From SZUA-365 sp964635845 (GTDB lineage Bacteria > Bacteroidota > Ignavibacteria > SZUA-365), in contig CAZWNO010000061.1 in NCBI GenBank assembly GCA_964635845.1, positions 1 through 23,988 on the forward strand: a DNA stretch of 23,988 nt, written 5' to 3'. The position numbers and the translations under genes are program-made. Shown here one piece after another: positions 21,401 to 23,988 of this stretch. Position 1 is the first letter of the stretch. Each line of letters opens with the position of its first letter. The notes beneath the pieces were generated by a model. The model did no database searches. It had not been told where the DNA came from and worked only from the letters and a program-made list of their open reading frames with translations.

Positions 21401-21856
21401 TGCTACACGCTGACACTGTTCGACACAGGCGAGGACGGCATCTCCTGGTGGGCCAACAACGACGGCACCGGATACTTCCAGATTCGCATCGTCGGAGGCA
21501 GCCTTTGGGAAAGCCTCAATCCCGATTTCGGAAAATTCGCGAAATACTCATTCCGCTACACGAATCTCGTCGGTGTCGAACAGCCTGCCGCGCCTGCCGA
21601 GGGATTCGATCTCTACCCCAATCCCGCGACCGATCGCTTCACGCTTCGCTATGAAATGCCCACGGCGGCGGCCGTGCATTACGAGATCTACAATCTCCTG
21701 GGCGAGCGCGTGCGCCGCGGCGCGGAGCGCGAGATGAACGGCGGGAATTATTCGGAAGAAATTTCCACGGCAGGACTGCAGCCCGGCAGCTATGTCGTGT
21801 TCATCGCCGACGGCGTGCGGGTGCTGCGCCGCATGAATCTGACCATCGTGAGATAA
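18425..21856 (+). CDS. PNGase F-related, LamG-containing T9SS-secreted protein
   Basis: Secreted or cell-surface protein of 1143 residues, probably acting on N-glycans. Signal peptide 1-24 (FLACLFVLTGSAAA). Residues about 28-95 match the start of the PNGase F N-domain, including CGEWDY with Asp85 equivalent to catalytic Asp60. The rest of this domain returns only at residues 620 onward (ELGRFITPYGIN, like EIGRFITPY of PNGase F). Residues about 298-505 form a laminin-G-like/concanavalin-like domain (FTLEAWFNP, LYLNGEKQP, GLMDEVRVWRSAL). The PNGase F C-domain spans about 700-830, with NCAEFC (Glu732, equivalent to Glu206) and ARAGWCPG. The region of Glu118 reads SAGNF, so that residue appears lost. 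A 940-1050 beta domain and a T9SS type A sorting domain (LYPNP from about 1063) end the protein. The start at 18425 fits the signal peptide and the promoter; the open frame to 18260 is ignored. Confidence 0.88.
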   Translation: MRVLRSFIPMFLACLFVLTGSAAAGPGDTLVVQTFTWDSPLNPGWGAPREGKFFFPTAEKQWERVLMYYKLKCDPSQNPACGEWDYLTYTRLYEHTGRYDSTQVKHPNYIVFGATPDSLGYMLSPSYTYLPRIEKRIVYDDTASLAERSIGAGALDLEIAPISARRDFRSYIIWTSEELTAAGVTAENITAMRFQVGDIDGGLHRLTIRLRRYTGSGWEHTIPLRETGFLTVFDAAITLTPNSWNTIHFTDPFTYWAGDILAEFSVDRIDGSGFTLLGDATAEPNMFTSMDTDELLFFQPRSYVDCGPLAELNDTQAFTLEAWFNPASLQNWTNIVMKSAANENRIGIQLNPPESGKSDIYCLVGNGENSYGRSNNRPIGTNTWTHVAMVYDGTVNTQEGRLLLYLNGEKQPLVFSGTIPAFTSGNNAHFEIASSGSSYFNGLMDEVRVWRSALTEEQVRERMQARVDASDPLFGELISAWSFDEGSGAVAYDSKGAHDGRMLYPQRQSWKGRRARGFQPLAARPNVVFEQGSFTSHVEQTLAVDTMEKAGLMVVLYGDTSRANIPTDTMYVWPTYSTYVFDQDGNAVDSTAVPADAWLRRADHFYYQNPYEILNRYELGRFITPYGINLSLGEGWTWIYDVTDFLPLLKDSVHLSAGNFQELLDMKFAFIEGTPPRDVRSVRNMWQGDFALRTFDASVPPRTVDLDPDASMFKLRTTVTGHQFDNATNCAEFCPKIHSVKVDDRERWNWQIIQECSTNPLHPQGGTWIYARAGWCPGMEGKTQEFELTPFITGSTVTLDYDSDYDEFGNYVMESQLVAYGAPNHQVDAAVESIIAPSDYEMNRRFNPSCGQPRVVIQNRGATEMTSCDIIYGLRGGASETYHWTGRLGFLEKETVDLPAFAWDAWGAANIFDVRVSNPSGGTDEYPPNDAQFSSFIPTPVYDDALIFRFRTNSAPQENRWELRDGDGMLVLSRSSFAANTLHIDTLDLLPGCYTLTLFDTGEDGISWWANNDGTGYFQIRIVGGSLWESLNPDFGKFAKYSFRYTNLVGVEQPAAPAEGFDLYPNPATDRFTLRYEMPTAAAVHYEIYNLLGERVRRGAEREMNGGNYSEEISTAGLQPGSYVVFIADGVRVLRRMNLTIVR

Positions 21857-21882
21857 TCCGTCGAGGCCGAGGAGCCATCGCG

Positions 21883-22506
21883 TTGCGATTCGCCTTGCAC
21901 ATATTGATGCTGCTCGCATTGTCAACCGCGCCACGGGATTGCGTGGCGCAGGAACATCCGGTGCAGGAGCGCCGGATCCCGCAGCGAACGGCGCTGGATG
22001 CGGAGGTGCAATCCTCGCGGCAGGAGTCCGTCGGGCGAGACCTTTTCCTGGATCCCGGCGGTGCGTTCGTGCTTACCGGCTTCCGCGACTACGAGCTGCG
22101 CGCGCGTGAACGGTGTGACAGCATCCTATCGCATGATCAGTTGAGGGCGGAGATCGATCTCGCGATTGAAAATGAGATGGATCGGTCCGTTATCGCGGAT
22201 GCGCGCATCGCGATGTTCCACATGCAACTGTCGCTCAGCGAGGGTGGCGAGGTAGGACTGCCGGAGATGCTCGCGCGTTTCCTTCTGCGGCAGGCGCTGC
22301 AGTTCGGCTATCAGTACGCGCGGGAACGGGTGCGCGCGGGATCGCTCGATGAAATGGATTACCTGTACCTGCCGCAGGGTCCGGGGGTGACACGCACGTT
22401 CGACGAGGTCGGAGGGGAGGCGCGTTCTCGGGGCGAGGATCAATCCACCCGCATTTGGCGCGATTATCGCGAATCCCGGAAAAACAGGATTTCCCTGAAG
22501 AAGTGA
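21883..22506 (+). CDS. Small secreted protein of unknown function
   Basis: A 207-residue protein starting at TTG (21883), chosen because GAGGAG lies 8 bases upstream and no nearer ATG fits. Residues 1-22 form a signal peptide (FALHILMLLALSTAPRDCVAQ), possibly ending AQ. The rest is polar and largely helical, with an Arg/Glu-rich C-terminal tail (ARSRGEDQSTRIWRDYRESRKNR). No known domain is recognised. It follows the PNGase F-like gene by 26 bases and is probably co-transcribed; it could be a partner or a surface-assembly helper, but that is only context. It is convergent with the acetyltransferase gene 31 bases away. Confidence 0.7.
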   Translation: MRFALHILMLLALSTAPRDCVAQEHPVQERRIPQRTALDAEVQSSRQESVGRDLFLDPGGAFVLTGFRDYELRARERCDSILSHDQLRAEIDLAIENEMDRSVIADARIAMFHMQLSLSEGGEVGLPEMLARFLLRQALQFGYQYARERVRAGSLDEMDYLYLPQGPGVTRTFDEVGGEARSRGEDQSTRIWRDYRESRKNRISLKK

Positions 22507-22537
22507 TCCGCGACTGATGGAGGGCATGCCCGGAGGT

Positions 22538-23077
22538 TCATCCACCCGCGCGTGCCTGCCCGCGCGTACGCCAGTCCTTGTACCGGAGTTCGAACACGAG
22601 TTCGGAATCCTTCGACAGGGCGGGCAGCGAAGTGAAATGGCAGCGGCGGATGAGCGCGATTGACGGGCTGTTGTCAGGGTGTGTCCGTGCGATGATGCGG
22701 TGCATGTGCAGAGTCAGAAAGCAGAAGCCGATGAGAGCGTGCAGCGCCTCGGTCGCATAGCCCTTGCCCTGGGCATCGGCGCGCAGCGTCATTCCCAGCT
22801 CGACGCTGTCCGGATCGTCCAGCGGAACATGTACGCCGCAGTCGCCGACAAGCGCTCCGCTCTCGTGTTCGATCATGGCGAACTGAAACCAGATGCCGGG
22901 CATTCCCGGGGCGAGTCCGCGGAGTTCGCGGATGAAGCGCACGACCTCGCGCTCCGACGCGGGCCGCCACATCTGATAGCGCACGACCTCGGGATCAGAT
23001 CGATATGCGAATACGTCCGCGCTGTCGGAGAGCTGGAGAGGCCGGATATGCAATCGTTCTGTGGCGAAGCGGTTCAT
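22538..23077 (-). CDS. GNAT family N-acetyltransferase (RimJ/RimL-like)
   Basis: Cytosolic acetyl-CoA-dependent N-acetyltransferase of the GNAT superfamily, RimJ/RimL type. The opening TERLHIRPLQLSDSADVFAYRSDPEVVRYQ is characteristic. The acetyl-CoA binding loop is visible as GMTLRADAQGKGYATEALHALIGF (Q-x-x-G-x-G/A pattern), followed by HRIIARTHPDNSPSIALIRRCHF. The 179-residue length is normal. ATG 23077 follows GAGGAGTATC; a longer frame to 23134 lacks homology. The acceptor (a ribosomal-protein N-terminus or a small amine) cannot be predicted. Confidence 0.92.
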   Translation of the reverse strand: MNRFATERLHIRPLQLSDSADVFAYRSDPEVVRYQMWRPASEREVVRFIRELRGLAPGMPGIWFQFAMIEHESGALVGDCGVHVPLDDPDSVELGMTLRADAQGKGYATEALHALIGFCFLTLHMHRIIARTHPDNSPSIALIRRCHFTSLPALSKDSELVFELRYKDWRTRGQARAGG

Positions 23078-23157
23078 GATACTCCTCGCAGGAATATAGC
23101 ATATGCAGCGAAGATCCGCTCGAGTCTGTTTCACTTCAAGTAATCAGGATGGAATGT

Positions 23158-23195
23158 GCGACGGAGGATGAACACGGCGGCTCATCCTCCGTCGC
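23158..23195 (-). terminator. 14-bp hairpin after the methyltransferase gene
   Basis: GCGACGGAGGATGA pairs perfectly with TCATCCTCCGTCGC around a 10-base loop, 42 bases after the methyltransferase stop on its strand. No clear T-tract follows, so it is only a probable transcript end. Confidence 0.5.
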
Positions 23196-23236
23196 CGATA
23201 TGCGGTGCGACGGACAGAGAAGATATGGTGTACGAT

Positions 23237-23851
23237 TCAGCCTTGCGTCCGGGCGGTGAGGAGATAGAAGTCGGGGCGTTCCTCGGCGAAGGTCACGGCG
23301 TAACCGGCTTCGGTCATGATACGTGACAGCGCGTCGACGGGGGGAAGGATATCGCGTTCAACGACGCGGCCGGCGTCATGGTGCAGTGCGTTGAGCTGTT
23401 CATGTCCCATGAGGTGCATGATGCAAAGCCCTCCGCCGGGGCGAAGGCAGCGCCGGAATTCCGCGAGCGCCCTGATGCGATCGTCGAGATGCGGGAAGAC
23501 ACTGAAGCAGTGTATGCTGCCGAAACTCGCGGAGGCAAACGGCAGGCGATGCCCATCCGCCTGGAGAAAGGAAAGACCCGGCAGTAGCCCGTGCAGACGG
23601 CGGCCCATGCGGAGCATCTCCATCGCGATTTCGAGTTCGACGATCGTCGTCGCGGGATCCCCGAAGCGGCGGAGAAGGGGGAGGAGAATTCCCGCACCAC
23701 CGCCGATGTCGAGCAGGGGACCATCGAGCGGGAGCGCGTACCGCAGGAATATCTCCTCAAGACGCGCGGTGCGGACCTCGGTGTCGCGGATCCAGTTCGG
23801 GACAATTTCATCGAAGAATATCTGTTTTTCGAGCCGCGTTGCCGTGGTCAC
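23237..23851 (-). CDS. Class I SAM-dependent methyltransferase
   Basis: A 204-residue methyltransferase with the Rossmann-like class I fold. Motif I is LLDIGGGAGILLPLL (residues about 46-60), the acidic ribose-binding residue is at IVELEIAMEML, motif II/III is DGHRLPFASASFGSIHCFSVFPHL and motif IV is CLRPGGGLCIMHLMG; the C-terminal LSRIMTEAGYAVTFAEERPDFYLLTA resembles the UbiE/Methyltransf_11 end. The start is GTG at 23851, which overlaps the stop of the upstream gene (GTGA). Substrate unknown; the coupling to a membrane protein suggests they act together. Confidence 0.88.
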   Translation of the reverse strand: MTTATRLEKQIFFDEIVPNWIRDTEVRTARLEEIFLRYALPLDGPLLDIGGGAGILLPLLRRFGDPATTIVELEIAMEMLRMGRRLHGLLPGLSFLQADGHRLPFASASFGSIHCFSVFPHLDDRIRALAEFRRCLRPGGGLCIMHLMGHEQLNALHHDAGRVVERDILPPVDALSRIMTEAGYAVTFAEERPDFYLLTARTQG

Positions 23852-23988
23852 TTCACCTCCGTACGTGCGACGGCAAGTCGGGGATGCCGTTTCTCGATGA
23901 GTGCGATGGAGGGAGGGACGATGAGAACCGCGAGGACGACACCGGGGAGTCCCGCCATCACCGCGCCTGGACCGAACATGGGATGCCG
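23848..23988 (-). CDS. C-terminus of a membrane protein, 5' beyond the window
   Basis: Frame open from the window edge to TGA at 23848-23850, reading the last 46 residues of a protein. It has one hydrophobic helix (AVMAGLPGVVLAVLIVPPSIALI) and a basic tail. Its stop overlaps the methyltransferase start by four bases, so translation is probably coupled. The family is not recognisable from this fragment. Confidence 0.7.
   Translation of the reverse strand, partial: RHPMFGPGAVMAGLPGVVLAVLIVPPSIALIEKRHPRLAVARTEVK

Overview
The window looks like a chromosome segment from a GC-rich member of the Bacteroidota/Chlorobiota (FCB) group, possibly an Ignavibacteria, Kapabacteria or Rhodothermia-like lineage. 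The main evidence is a large secreted protein ending in a type IX secretion (T9SS) sorting domain, a DUF4292 lipoprotein next to a LytM/EnvC-like protein, and promoters whose -10 element fits TAnnTT, close to the Bacteroidota TAnnTTTG motif. No rRNA, tRNA, CRISPR array, prophage or intact insertion sequence was seen. The exact lineage is an inference.

Layout. 1-558: 3' end of an energy-converting hydrogenase / NuoB-like small subunit. 672-1580: YegS/DagK-like lipid kinase. 1977-4736: M24 metallopeptidase followed by a sodium:solute symporter, probably a peptide/amino-acid uptake and processing pair. 4766-4963: two 99-bp tandem repeats. 4995-5342 (minus): small PH-like protein. 5695-6294: outer-membrane beta-barrel. 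6331-8776 (minus): glycosyltransferase plus an MprF/YbhN-type membrane protein, a cell-envelope pair. 9224-12836: a four-gene sodium-pumping methylmalonyl-CoA decarboxylase operon (mmdA, an oadG-type gene, mmdC, mmdB). 12996-13433: two-CBS-domain protein. 13485-15802 (minus): degenerate LytM/EnvC-like amidase activator and DUF4292 lipoprotein. 16208-16795: rplU-rpmA with a textbook terminator. 16973-17830: lipoprotein with its own terminator. 17884-18424: an A/T-richer island without a convincing gene. 18425-22506: a very large PNGase F-related T9SS protein and a small secreted protein. 22538-23988 (minus): GNAT acetyltransferase, methyltransferase and the C-terminus of a membrane protein.

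The metabolic core is ordinary: propionate-type decarboxylation coupled to a sodium gradient, with a sodium symporter and possible hydrogenase nearby. The unusual material is of two kinds. First, the PNGase F-like protein has its catalytic N-domain split by about 530 residues carrying a laminin-G-like domain. Second, nearly every larger intergenic gap holds a repeat or strong hairpin: a hairpin family present at two loci in opposite orientations with a compensatory base-pair change, hexamer and octamer arrays, a 99-bp tandem repeat, an 18-bp triplet, and palindromes that overlap the -35 box of the next promoter. Several promoters share the pattern TTGnnn, 17 bases, TAnnTT.
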